DNA from: Cupriavidus plantarum
Lineage (GTDB): Bacteria > Pseudomonadota > Gammaproteobacteria > Burkholderiales > Burkholderiaceae
Reading direction: 5' to 3'
NCBI RefSeq assembly: GCF_905397285.1
Contig: NZ_CAJPUX010000001.1
Span: forward strand, 496,001 to 560,000
Length of the DNA stretch: 64,000 bases
Positions within the stretch are counted from its first letter, which is position 1. The number at the start of each line of letters is the position of its first letter. The notes under the pieces are model-generated. The model saw nothing but the letters and a program-made list of their open reading frames with translations. It ran no database searches and had not been told where the DNA came from. Positions 10,423 to 18,223 of the stretch are shown here, one piece after another. The translations under genes and the position numbers were made by a program.

Positions 10423-11043
10423 TTACGAACGCCGTTGCGGCAGGATGGCGTCGAGGAACGTGGTCGCGCGGAATTCCAGCTCGGCCACGTAGTCGTCCAC
10501 GCGCCGGCGGAAATAGCGCCAGAAGATCAGCGCGGGAATCGCCACAATCAGGCCGAACGCCGTGTTGTACAGCGCGACCGAAATGCCGTGCGCGAGCTGT
10601 TCCGGGTTGGCGCCGGTGCCGTTCTGGTGTCCGAAGATCTCGATCATGCCGATCACGGTGCCGAGCAGGCCCATCAGCGGCGCCACCGAAGCGATCGTGC
10701 CGAGTGCGTTCAGATAGCGTTCGAGGTCATGCGCGACGGCGCGGCCCGCTTCCTCGACCACGTCCTTGGCGGCATCGCGGGAAGTGTGGGGCTGCAGCAC
10801 GACGTGGCGCAGGCCGGCGGCCAGGATGCGGCCGAGCGGCGAATTCTGTTCGAGGGTGTTGACGACCTCGGGCGTGGCGCGGCGCTGCTGGGCAGCGGAC
10901 AGCGCCTCCTCGTACAACTTCGGCGGCAGGACCTTGCTGCGCTTGAGCGACAGGAACCGTTCGACGATCAGCGCCAGCGCGATGACCGAGGCGAGCAGCA
11001 GTGGCCAGATCGGCCAGCCGGCCGCTTGAATGATGGAAAACAC
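10423..11043 (-). CDS. exbB: MotA/TolQ/ExbB-family proton channel protein
   Basis: A 206-residue inner-membrane protein with an N-terminal membrane helix (about residues 10-30), a cytoplasmic loop, and two C-terminal helices carrying the family's signature (LGTVIGMIEIF, and HGISVALYNTAFGLIVAIPALIF). It forms the channel part of the ExbBD motor. The start codon is GTG (11041-11043). It is the first gene of the minus-strand envelope operon; its promoter must lie in the long intergenic region containing the DnaA-box array. Confidence 0.93.
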   Translation of the reverse strand: MFSIIQAAGWPIWPLLLASVIALALIVERFLSLKRSKVLPPKLYEEALSAAQQRRATPEVVNTLEQNSPLGRILAAGLRHVVLQPHTSRDAAKDVVEEAGRAVAHDLERYLNALGTIASVAPLMGLLGTVIGMIEIFGHQNGTGANPEQLAHGISVALYNTAFGLIVAIPALIFWRYFRRRVDDYVAELEFRATTFLDAILPQRRS

Positions 11044-11229
11044 GTGGACCCCCGATTCGACGACAAACAGACCCGAAACACAGCAGACCAGGCAGCCTTT
11101 GATGCGCGCCCCCGAAACGAGACAAAACGAAACGAAACGGGGCGGGCAGCGGCGTGCTCGAAAAAATCAGGCGCCACTCTACCCCGCGCGTCAGCGCGCG
11201 GCAAGCGCCCTCCGCAGCGGTGTCACCGC

Positions 11230-11348
11230 GTATCCACAGACGTTTCGGACAGGACTGTGGACGGCTTGTGGATACGCGCCGGATACCCGAGCTAACTCGT
11301 TGATTGATAAGGAATCGATGGGTGCTGCCTGAAAATTGGGCAGTGGCG
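11230..11348. repeat. DnaA/IHF module 1 of 3
   Basis: Contains GTATCCACA at 11230-11238 (one mismatch to TTATCCACA), GGACAG at 11247, inverted TGTGGA boxes at 11256-11264 and 11267-11275 (the latter one mismatch), an IHF-consensus match TAACTCGTTGATT at 11293-11305 and TGCTGC at 11323-11328. All offsets are shared with modules 2 and 3. Confidence 0.8.
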
Positions 11349-11467
11349 GTATCCACACGCGGGCGGGACAGGATTGTGGATCGGTTGTGGACAGCATGAG
11401 AAAAACCGATTCAAGCCATTGATTCGTATGAGGTATACCTGTGCTGCTCAAAATTTGCGCAGTCACG
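11349..11467. repeat. DnaA/IHF module 2 of 3
   Basis: Immediately follows module 1. It has GTATCCACA at 11349-11357, GGACAG at 11366, inverted TGTGGA boxes at 11375-11383 and 11386-11394, an IHF-consensus match CAAGCCATTGATT at 11412-11424 and TGCTGC at 11442-11447, followed by an AAAA-rich block like that in module 1. Confidence 0.8.
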
Positions 11468-11508
11468 CCCTGGGCGGATGCCGCAGCAGTGTGTCGACAC
11501 TGTGACGA

Positions 11509-11627
11509 GTTTCCACATTCCTGCGGGACAGTCTTGTGGACGGGTTGTGGACAATTACCGGACAGCGTCGATAACTCCTTGTTTTAAAAGCACCAATCGC
11601 TCGCTGCTTAAAAAGTAGGCAAACGCC
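11509..11627. repeat. DnaA/IHF module 3 of 3
   Basis: Separated from module 2 by 41 bases. It has GTTTCCACA at 11509-11517 (two mismatches), GGACAG at 11526, inverted TGTGGA boxes at 11535-11543 and 11546-11554 (the latter TTGTCCACA on the other strand, one mismatch), an IHF-like TAACTCCTTGTTT at 11572-11584 (one mismatch) and CGCTGC at 11602-11607. The offsets are identical to the other modules. Confidence 0.75.
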
Positions 11628-11731
11628 GCCGTTTGGTCGGTCCCACGTACCGATACCGCGGAAATCTTGCGCGTGTGACGCATCGCCATCGTTCGCTTGC
11701 TGGAGAGCGCCGACAACGCACGCGGCATCGA

Positions 11732-11798
11732 TTATCCACAGCGACGGACAGCGCCTTGCCGTTTATCCAGAGGTTCTGTGGATAACTTTGTGAACAAT
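11732..11798. promoter_or_regulatory. Second DnaA-box cluster
   Basis: Perfect TTATCCACA at 11732-11740, TTATCCAGA at 11763-11771 (one mismatch), perfect inverted TGTGGATAA at 11777-11785, and TGTGAACAA at 11790-11798 (a weaker inverted box). The spacing differs from the three upstream modules. Confidence 0.75.
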
Positions 11799-12006
11799 GC
11801 GGGGGTGCGCGCCGTAAGTCGTTGACGCGTAAGCGTTTCTCTTACATTGCCTATTTTTTGCCTTGGACGGAAAAGGCATAAGAATCAAAGAGTTGTACGG
11901 TATCAAGCGGGTTACCGCCTCAAACGGGTGGCGTGCCGTGTACCTCTTGACAGAGCGGTTATGCTGTGGACATGTCAATTTCACGCCGCCCGCGCGGCAG
12001 TGGACC

Positions 12007-13392
12007 ATGCCCGACTTTCCGAACGTTCCCCGTGCAACGCCGTCAAATGCCCCGACTGGAGGCCGTGAAGTCATTGCGGTCAGCGAGCTCAACCATGCGA
12101 TTTCGTCTGTGCTGGAGCGCACGTTTCCGCTTGCATGGGTACGCGGCGAAATCTCCAATTTCACGCGCGCGGCGAGTGGACACTGGTACTTCTCGCTGAA
12201 GGACGCGCGCGCGCAGATCCGCTGCGTGATGTTCCGCGGCCGCAACCAGCATGTCGACTTCTCGCCGCGCGAGGGGGAAGCGGTGGAGGTACGCGCGCTG
12301 GTGAGCATGTACGAGGCGCGCGGCGAACTGCAGCTTGGTGTGGAGGCCATGCGCCGCGCGGGGCTCGGCAATCTCTACGAAGCGTTCCTGCGGCTCAAGG
12401 ACAAACTTGCACAGGCGGGTCTTTTCGCGCCGGAACGGAAACGCCCGATTCCCACGCATCCACGCGCCATCGGCGTGGTCACGTCGCTCCAGGCCGCCGC
12501 GATGCGCGATGTGCTGACCACGCTGCGGCGGCGCGCGCCGCATGTCCCCGTGATCGTCTATCCCGTTCCCGTTCAGGGCGCCGGCGCGTCCGACCGCATC
12601 GCGGCGATGCTCGACCTCGCCAACGCGCGGCGCGAGTGCGACGTGCTGATCCTGTGCCGCGGGGGCGGCAGCATCGAGGACCTCTGGTCGTTCAATGAGG
12701 AGTCCGTTGCCCACGCGATCGCGCGCAGCGCGGTTCCCGTGGTGTCGGGCGTCGGCCATGAGACCGATTTCACGATCGCCGATTTCGTCGCCGACGTGCG
12801 CGCGCCGACGCCCACGGGCGCCGCCGAACTCGTGAGTCCCGACCGCGCGCATTTGCTGCAGCTCGCGCGCCGCGCGCAGGACGCGTTACGGCAATGCATG
12901 GGACGCCAGCTCGATCGCCGCGCGCAGCACCTCGACTGGCTCGCGCGCCGGCTGCGCAGCCCACAGGCACAATTGCAGGAGCGGCGCGCGCGCGTGGACA
13001 ATCTGGCCCGGCACTTGCGTGCCGCCTTGCGTGACACGGTAACCGTGCAGCGTCACCGGCAGCAGGTGCTGGCCATGCGCTGGCGCGCATGCATGCCCGA
13101 TGTGGGCCGCGCGCGCACCGACCTCGGCCGGCTGTCGGCGCGGCTGGCCGCGGCCGCGAACCGTCAGCATGAACGCGCGAGCGCACGGCTGGCGCGCGCC
13201 GCGGGCGCGCTGGAACTGCTGGCGCCGCAGCGCACGCTCGAACGCGGCTACGCGGTGCTGATCGACCAGCGCGGCCACGCGCTGCGCTCGCCGCAGGAGT
13301 TGCGTGCGGGCACCATCGTCGAGGCCCATCTCGCGGAAGGTGTCGCGGACGTGGAAATCGCCGGTGTACAGGCCAAGCTTGGCGCGTTTTGA
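12007..13392 (+). CDS. xseA: Exodeoxyribonuclease VII large subunit
   Basis: Catalytic large subunit of the single-strand-specific exonuclease ExoVII (partner XseB is not in this window). The 461-residue product has the N-terminal OB-fold ([33 protein letters not shown]), then the conserved [13 protein letters not shown] and [16 protein letters not shown] segments and a coiled-coil-rich C-terminus ending with ERGYAVL. The ATG at 12007 gives the usual family length; the frame is open to 11863 but that extension has no family character and runs over the putative promoter. The RBS is weak. Confidence 0.95.
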   Translation: MPDFPNVPRATPSNAPTGGREVIAVSELNHAISSVLERTFPLAWVRGEISNFTRAASGHWYFSLKDARAQIRCVMFRGRNQHVDFSPREGEAVEVRALVSMYEARGELQLGVEAMRRAGLGNLYEAFLRLKDKLAQAGLFAPERKRPIPTHPRAIGVVTSLQAAAMRDVLTTLRRRAPHVPVIVYPVPVQGAGASDRIAAMLDLANARRECDVLILCRGGGSIEDLWSFNEESVAHAIARSAVPVVSGVGHETDFTIADFVADVRAPTPTGAAELVSPDRAHLLQLARRAQDALRQCMGRQLDRRAQHLDWLARRLRSPQAQLQERRARVDNLARHLRAALRDTVTVQRHRQQVLAMRWRACMPDVGRARTDLGRLSARLAAAANRQHERASARLARAAGALELLAPQRTLERGYAVLIDQRGHALRSPQELRAGTIVEAHLAEGVADVEIAGVQAKLGAF

Positions 13393-13463
13393 CAACGATC
13401 CGGAATGGATGCGGCCTGTGCGCGAACAAACTAGCATGAGTCCAGGGGGCTTTCCGCCTGCGT

Positions 13464-13492
13464 TTGCGCGGGTCTGGCAAGTCACCTACAAT
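13464..13492 (+). promoter_or_regulatory. Candidate sigma-70 promoter of sodB
   Basis: TTGCGC (13464-13469) and TACAAT (13487-13492) are separated by 17 bases, 41 bases upstream of the sodB start. The -10 matches five of six consensus bases; the -35 is weak. Confidence 0.5.
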
Positions 13493-13532
13493 CGTCAATC
13501 CCCACCTATAAACAACCCGCAGAGACCGAACA

Positions 13533-14111
13533 ATGGAACACGCACTTCCTCCGCTGCCGTACGCGCATGATGCCCTCGCTCCGCACATCTCCAAGGAGAC
13601 GCTGGAGTTCCACCATGACAAGCACCACCAGACCTACGTCACGAACCTGAACAACCTGATCAAGGGCACCGAGTTCGAGAACGAGTCGCTGGAAAACATC
13701 GTCAAGAAGTCCTCGGGCGGTATCTTCAACAACGCAGCCCAGGTCTGGAACCACACCTTCTACTGGGAATCGCTGAAGCCGAACGGCGGCGGCGCTCCGA
13801 CCGGCGCGCTGGCCGACGCGATCAACGCCAAGTGGGGCTCGTTCGACAAGTTCAAGGAAGAATTCACGAAGGTCGCCGTGGGCACCTTCGGTTCGGGCTG
13901 GGCCTGGCTGGTCAAGAAGGCCGACGGCTCGCTGGACCTGGTGTCCACCTCGAACGCCGCCACGCCGCTGACCACCGACGCCAAGGCCCTGCTGACCTGC
14001 GACGTATGGGAACACGCGTACTACATCGACTACCGCAATGCCCGTCCGAAGTACGTCGAGGCATTCTGGAACGTCGTGAACTGGGACTTCGCGGCGAAGA
14101 ACTTCGCTTGA
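13533..14111 (+). CDS. sodB: Superoxide dismutase (Fe type)
   Basis: Converts superoxide to oxygen and peroxide in the cytoplasm. The 192-residue product starts at the mature N-terminus typical of SodB, with metal-ligand motifs [10 protein letters not shown] (about residues 27-36), NHTFYW (about 73-78) and [11 protein letters not shown] (about 156-166). The [13 protein letters not shown] segment points to the iron-type subfamily. It is a single-gene transcription unit with a candidate promoter and a strong terminator. Confidence 0.97.
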   Translation: MEHALPPLPYAHDALAPHISKETLEFHHDKHHQTYVTNLNNLIKGTEFENESLENIVKKSSGGIFNNAAQVWNHTFYWESLKPNGGGAPTGALADAINAKWGSFDKFKEEFTKVAVGTFGSGWAWLVKKADGSLDLVSTSNAATPLTTDAKALLTCDVWEHAYYIDYRNARPKYVEAFWNVVNWDFAAKNFA

Positions 14112-14139
14112 GTCCCGGCGCCTCCCGGCACCAGAAAGA

Positions 14140-14166
14140 AGCCCGCGCCAGCGGGCTTTTTTTTTT
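14140..14166 (+). terminator. Rho-independent terminator of sodB
   Basis: A stem GCCCGC (14141-14146) with GCGGGC (14151-14156), extended by an A-T pair, is followed by ten T residues (14157-14166). It lies about 30 bases after the sodB stop. Confidence 0.92.
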
Positions 14167-14289
14167 GCTCCGACGGACGGCCCGGCCGTGGGGTGTGGGC
14201 TTCGCCATCCTGGGCGCCCCTGTCACACGAGCGTGATAACGTGCGGGATTCGCGCGTACCAGATTCGCATTTTCCTCGGGAGCCTTCTC

Positions 14290-15318
14290 ATGCCGTCCCC
14301 CATCGTCGAAGCCGGCTATGGTTCCGATCCGGTCGGGCTCGTCAGCGGCTTTCTGTTCGTGCCGGGCGAGCCCGCGCGGGAGATCGACTCGCATCGTGCG
14401 ATCGCGTGGTTGCGTGGCGAGCCCGCGGCGGACCCGGCAGGTTTCCTCTGGCTGCATTTCAATCTGTCGAACAGCGCGTGCGAACGCTGGATGAAGAGCC
14501 AGCTCGGCCTGTCCGAAGACTTCTTCGCCTCGCTGCGGCAAGGCTCGCATTCCACGCGGATCGAGCGCCAGGACGACGCGCTGCTCGCGGTCGTCAACGA
14601 CGTGATCTACAACTTCGGCGTGTCGTCGACGGACATCTCGACGCTGTGGGCGAGCGTCGATCATCGCGTGCTCGTGACCGCGCGCTCGCGGCCGCTGCGA
14701 TCGGTGGACCGGCTCCGCGAGGCGGTGCGCCGCGGTGAGCCGTTCCGTTCGCCGCTCGACCTGGTCGTGCATCTGCTGCGCGACCAGGCGGATGTGCTCG
14801 TGCAGATCGTGCGAGAGACAGGCATCGGCGTCGACCGCATCGAGGACCAGCTACTGTCGCAGCGCCTGCACGGCAACCGCTCGGAACTCGGCGCGATGCG
14901 CCGCGGCCTCGTGCGGTTGCAACGCCTGCTCGCGCCGGAACCGGGCGCGCTGTTCCGGCTACTGAACCGGCCGCCCGCGTGGCTGCAGGAGGGCGATCTG
15001 CGCGAGCTGCGGGAGTCCACCGAGGAGTTCTCGCTCGTGCTCAACGACCTGTCCGCGCTGGTGGAGCGCATCAAGCTGCTGCAGGAAGAGATCGCGGCCA
15101 AGCTCAACGAGCAGACCAACCGCACGCTGTTCACCCTGACGCTGGTGACGGTGCTCGCGCTGCCGATCAATATCGTGGCCGGTTTCTTCGGCATGAACGT
15201 GGGCGGCATTCCGCTCGCCGACCATCCGCATGGCTTCTGGCTGCTCGTGGTGCTGGTGGCGAGCTTCACGGCACTTGCCGGGCGATGGGCGTTCCGGAAA
15301 CAGCAGGCGGGCGGCTAG
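14290..15318 (+). CDS. CorA/ZntB-family divalent cation transporter
   Basis: A 342-residue inner-membrane protein with a large cytoplasmic N-terminal domain and two C-terminal membrane helices (about residues 283-303 and 315-333). The pore motif GMN is present in FFGMNVGGIPL, between the two helices. The sequence FLWLHFNLSN and the short loop after GMN resemble the ZntB subgroup, which mediates zinc transport, more than Mg-specific CorA; which metal it carries is inference. The ATG at 14290 has GGGAG upstream; an in-frame start at 14188 would run through the sodB terminator region. Confidence 0.88.
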   Translation: MPSPIVEAGYGSDPVGLVSGFLFVPGEPAREIDSHRAIAWLRGEPAADPAGFLWLHFNLSNSACERWMKSQLGLSEDFFASLRQGSHSTRIERQDDALLAVVNDVIYNFGVSSTDISTLWASVDHRVLVTARSRPLRSVDRLREAVRRGEPFRSPLDLVVHLLRDQADVLVQIVRETGIGVDRIEDQLLSQRLHGNRSELGAMRRGLVRLQRLLAPEPGALFRLLNRPPAWLQEGDLRELRESTEEFSLVLNDLSALVERIKLLQEEIAAKLNEQTNRTLFTLTLVTVLALPINIVAGFFGMNVGGIPLADHPHGFWLLVVLVASFTALAGRWAFRKQQAGG

Positions 15319-15399
15319 ACGCCGGGGATTTCACGCAACTGCCACAGAGGCGGCGTAACATGGTCGGCCTGAAGGCCATGACCCCCTGGAGCGTCGCGA

Positions 15400-16341
15400 A
15401 TGAACCCAAACGATGAAGCCCTTATTCGGCGCATTCACCGCGAGGTGGCGGATTACTACGACGAGGAACTCGAGCTGGAACTCGAGGATCGCGACCCCAG
15501 TCTGGTGCAGGCCATCCTGTCCGGCCACGGCGCGGAGAACGGGGGCGTATCGGGGGACGATGCCGAGCGCGCGGAACGCCAGATGTACTTCCGCGAGCTG
15601 TTCCGCCTGCAGGGCGAACTGGTCAAGCTGCAGAGCTGGGTGCAGGCGACGGGCCACAAGGTCGTGATCCTGTTCGAAGGCCGCGATGCGGCAGGCAAGG
15701 GCGGCGTGATCAAGCGCATCACGCAGCGGCTGAATCCGCGCGTCTGCCGCGTGGCGGCACTGCCCGCGCCGAACGACCGCGAACGCACGCAATGGTATTT
15801 CCAGCGCTATGTCTCGCATCTGCCGGCCGCCGGCGAAATGGTATTGTTCGACCGTAGCTGGTATAACCGCGCCGGCGTCGAGCATGTCATGGGTTTCTGC
15901 ACGGACGAGCAGTACGAGGAGTTCTTCCGCTCGGTGCCGGAATTCGAGCGCATGCTCGTGCGTTCGGGCATCCAGCTCATCAAGTACTGGTTCTCGATCT
16001 CGGACGAAGAGCAGCACCTGCGCTTCCTGAGCCGGATCCACGATCCGCTCAAGCAGTGGAAGCTCAGTCCGATGGATCTGGAATCGCGCCGCCGCTGGGA
16101 AGACTACACGCGCGCCAAGGAAGTGATGCTCGAACGCACGCATATCGCCGAGGCGCCGTGGTGGGTCGTGCAGGCCGTGGACAAGAAGCGCGCGCGCCTG
16201 AACTGTATCCACCACCTGCTGCAGCAGATGCCGTACGTCGAGCCGCAGCAGACGACGATCCAGCTGCCGCAGCGTGAGCGCCACGCCGACTACGTGCGGC
16301 AGCCCGTCCCGTCCGAGATGATCGTTCCGGAGATCTACTGA
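15400..16341 (+). CDS. ppk2: Polyphosphate kinase 2 family protein
   Basis: Soluble kinase using polyphosphate to phosphorylate nucleoside di- (or mono-) phosphates. The 313-residue product has a Walker A-like EGRDAAGKGGVIKRI (about residues 92-106), the Walker B/lid segment FDRSWYNRAGVE (about 148-159) and the conserved KYWFSISDEEQ region, all typical of single-domain PPK2. The class I (GDP/ADP-phosphorylating) type is likely from the size and motif spacing but not proven. It is a likely single transcription unit; it converges on fdsR. Confidence 0.93.
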   Translation: MNPNDEALIRRIHREVADYYDEELELELEDRDPSLVQAILSGHGAENGGVSGDDAERAERQMYFRELFRLQGELVKLQSWVQATGHKVVILFEGRDAAGKGGVIKRITQRLNPRVCRVAALPAPNDRERTQWYFQRYVSHLPAAGEMVLFDRSWYNRAGVEHVMGFCTDEQYEEFFRSVPEFERMLVRSGIQLIKYWFSISDEEQHLRFLSRIHDPLKQWKLSPMDLESRRRWEDYTRAKEVMLERTHIAEAPWWVVQAVDKKRARLNCIHHLLQQMPYVEPQQTTIQLPQRERHADYVRQPVPSEMIVPEIY

Positions 16342-16376
16342 CCAGACGACCGGACAGGCCGATGGACCTGGTGCAC

Positions 16377-17468
16377 CTAGTGGACCAGGCCGGGGAACGC
16401 CTGCTCCATGGTCTGCACCACGCCCGTCATTTCGCCATCGTAGCCCGGCAGCGCGTCGACGCGTTCGCGGAACGAGCGGCTCTTGAGCGCCTCCACGGCC
16501 CCGGCGAGCGCTGGGCTCTGCAGCATCTTCTGTTCGATGGCGAAGAAGTAGCGCTCCTTGAGCACGGGCACGAATTCCAGCCCGAAGCGCCGCGCCGCCG
16601 TTTCCACGCCAAAGCCGACGTCGGCCATGCCGCTGCCGATGTACGCGGCGACGGCCGCATGCGTGAACTCGCCGTTGCTGAAGCCTTCGATGCGGTTCGG
16701 GTCGATGCCGCGCCGCGCGAGCATGAGGTCCAGCAGCAGCCGCGTGCCCGACCCGGGCTGGCGATTGACGAATCGCACGTCAGAGCGCGTCAGGTCTTCG
16801 AGCGACCGCACATCGAGCGGATTGCCCGGCCGCACGAACAGTCCCTGCGTGCGTACGGCCAGATGGATCAGGCAATGCGTATCGGGTCGCAGCCAGCTCA
16901 TGATGCGCCGCACCATATCGCCTTCGAGGTCGCCGATGGGCACGTGGAAGCCGGCGATGTCGCACGCATGCTCCGCCAGCGCGGCCACGGCTTCGAGGCT
17001 CCCGCAATACTTGAGGTCGTGCCGGACCTTGTGTTCGTCGAGGAAGTCGCGCAGCGCGGCCACGGCAAAGCCATGGCTGGCATGGAGGCGCACCGCCGGA
17101 TCCGATGCCACCATCAGCTTCTTGAGCTCGATCTCGAGTTCCGACGCGAGGCTATCGAGCGTCGGCGACAGCCGCGCCGCGATCCGCTTGCTCGCCCACA
17201 CCAGCTGCTGCGCCATGGGCGTGAGCGTCGATCCCCGCCCCCGCGTCTTGGCGATCAGCGCGCCGCCGAACAGGGTCTCCGCGTCGCGGAGAATTCCCCA
17301 GGCGTAGCGATATGACAACGAAATCGCTTCCGCCGACTGAGCGATGTTGCCGGTGGACTCGATATGGCCGAGCAACGCCACCAGACGCGACACATCCAGC
17401 GCGGGCGCGGGGCCTGTGGCGGCGTCGTCGCGGATCTGCAGATGGGGGAGGATCGAGATGCGTAGCAT
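16377..17468 (-). CDS. fdsR: FdsR-like molybdate-type regulator of formate dehydrogenase
   Basis: A 363-residue regulator with an N-terminal ModE-type winged HTH (about residues 25-110, with AQSAEAISLSYRYAWGILRD) fused to a periplasmic-binding-protein-like domain of the PBP_like type (about 125-340, with FVNRQPGSGTRLLLDLML near its middle). This combination, divergent from fdsGBA, matches FdsR of Cupriavidus necator, which controls the fds operon in response to formate and molybdate/tungstate status. The assignment to FdsR rests on context plus domain layout. The RBS is weak. Confidence 0.88.
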   Translation of the reverse strand: MLRISILPHLQIRDDAATGPAPALDVSRLVALLGHIESTGNIAQSAEAISLSYRYAWGILRDAETLFGGALIAKTRGRGSTLTPMAQQLVWASKRIAARLSPTLDSLASELEIELKKLMVASDPAVRLHASHGFAVAALRDFLDEHKVRHDLKYCGSLEAVAALAEHACDIAGFHVPIGDLEGDMVRRIMSWLRPDTHCLIHLAVRTQGLFVRPGNPLDVRSLEDLTRSDVRFVNRQPGSGTRLLLDLMLARRGIDPNRIEGFSNGEFTHAAVAAYIGSGMADVGFGVETAARRFGLEFVPVLKERYFFAIEQKMLQSPALAGAVEALKSRSFRERVDALPGYDGEMTGVVQTMEQAFPGLVH

Positions 17469-17579
17469 ATGCGGAAAATAGCATATTGATGGGGGCGAAT
17501 CACAGGCCTATAGTCGCACAAACGGGGCAAGTTCCTGAAATACAGCTCCGGAATATGAAAAAAAGAGCCTATATGCGAC
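17464..17579. promoter_or_regulatory. fdsR-fdsG intergenic repeats, candidate FdsR sites and promoters
   Basis: AGCATAT occurs at 17464-17470 and 17480-17486 (16 bases apart, overlapping the fdsR start). A longer direct repeat, GCCTATAGTCGCAC (17506-17519) and GCCTATATGCGAC (17567-17579), is spaced 61 bases apart. These are the obvious repeated elements in the divergent region and are candidates for FdsR binding; no experimental motif was compared. Confidence 0.45.
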
Positions 17580-17680
17580 CGCACGGCGCACCCGAATAAC
17601 GGGGCACTGGCGGACGCGTCGGCGCGCAGGAGACAACCCACGCGCGCCGGGCCATGACGACACAAGAGCACGGAGACGCC

Positions 17681-18223
17681 ATGCCAGAAACCGTCACCCC
17701 CACCAATGCCGCGATCGGTACCGCGCGCAGACTCGATGCGATCGCGCAGATCGTCTCCGAGCGACGCGACATGCCGGGCGCGTTGTTGCCGATCCTTCAT
17801 GAACTCCAGGACGTCCATGGCTACGTGCCCGCCGAGTCGGTGCCCGTCATCGCGCAGGCGCTGAATCTGTCGCGTGCCGAGGTCCACGGCGTCATCACGT
17901 TCTACCACCATTTTCGCGAGCATCCCGCCGGGCGCCATGTCGTGCAGGTGTGCCGTGCCGAAGCGTGCCAGTCGGTCGGGGCCGATGCGCTCGTGCAGCA
18001 CGCGGAGCGCACGCTCGGCTGCGGTATGCACGAGACCACCGGCGATGGCGCGTTCACGCTGGAGCCCGTGTTCTGTCTTGGCCAGTGCGCGATCGGCCCG
18101 GCCGTGATGATCGATGACCGGCTGCATGGACGCGTGGATCCCGCGCGCTTCACGCGACTGATCGAAGGATTGCGTGAGGCGATGCGCGCCGAGCGACAAC
18201 AAGCCGCGGAGGCCAGCGCATGA
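17681..18223 (+). CDS. fdsG: NAD-dependent formate dehydrogenase gamma subunit
   Basis: A NuoE-like [2Fe-2S] subunit of the soluble formate dehydrogenase, passing electrons between FdsA and FdsB. The 180-residue product (counted from the ATG at 17681, which has GGAG upstream; an in-frame ATG at 17654 is possible) has the family's LPILHELQDVHGYVP region and four cluster ligands C91, C96, C132 and C136 (CRAEAC and CLGQC). Its stop overlaps the fdsB start by 4 bases (ATGA), indicating translational coupling. Confidence 0.94.
   Translation: MPETVTPTNAAIGTARRLDAIAQIVSERRDMPGALLPILHELQDVHGYVPAESVPVIAQALNLSRAEVHGVITFYHHFREHPAGRHVVQVCRAEACQSVGADALVQHAERTLGCGMHETTGDGAFTLEPVFCLGQCAIGPAVMIDDRLHGRVDPARFTRLIEGLREAMRAERQQAAEASA

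Larger units (their letters stand above)
11044..12006. other. Long intergenic region with DnaA-box array between exbB and xseA
   Basis: This 963-base stretch between divergent genes has no convincing coding sequence: the open frames in it have no family-like character. It holds three tandem modules (listed separately), a second group of DnaA boxes at 11732-11798, an AT-richer segment at about 11829-11900 and, before xseA, TTGACA (11947-11952) facing TGTCAA (11973-11978). It is much longer than other intergenic regions in this window. Confidence 0.8.

Noticed and set aside
11230..11798. Primary chromosomal origin (oriC)
   Set aside because: No dnaA, dnaN, gyrB, rpmH or rep/par genes are in the window, and the neighbours are ordinary core genes. 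A titration, reactivation or regulatory role fits better, though this cannot be excluded by sequence alone.
11863..12006. N-terminal extension of xseA by 48 codons
   Set aside because: It would include the presumed promoter and part of the intergenic region; the family N-terminus fits the ATG at 12007.
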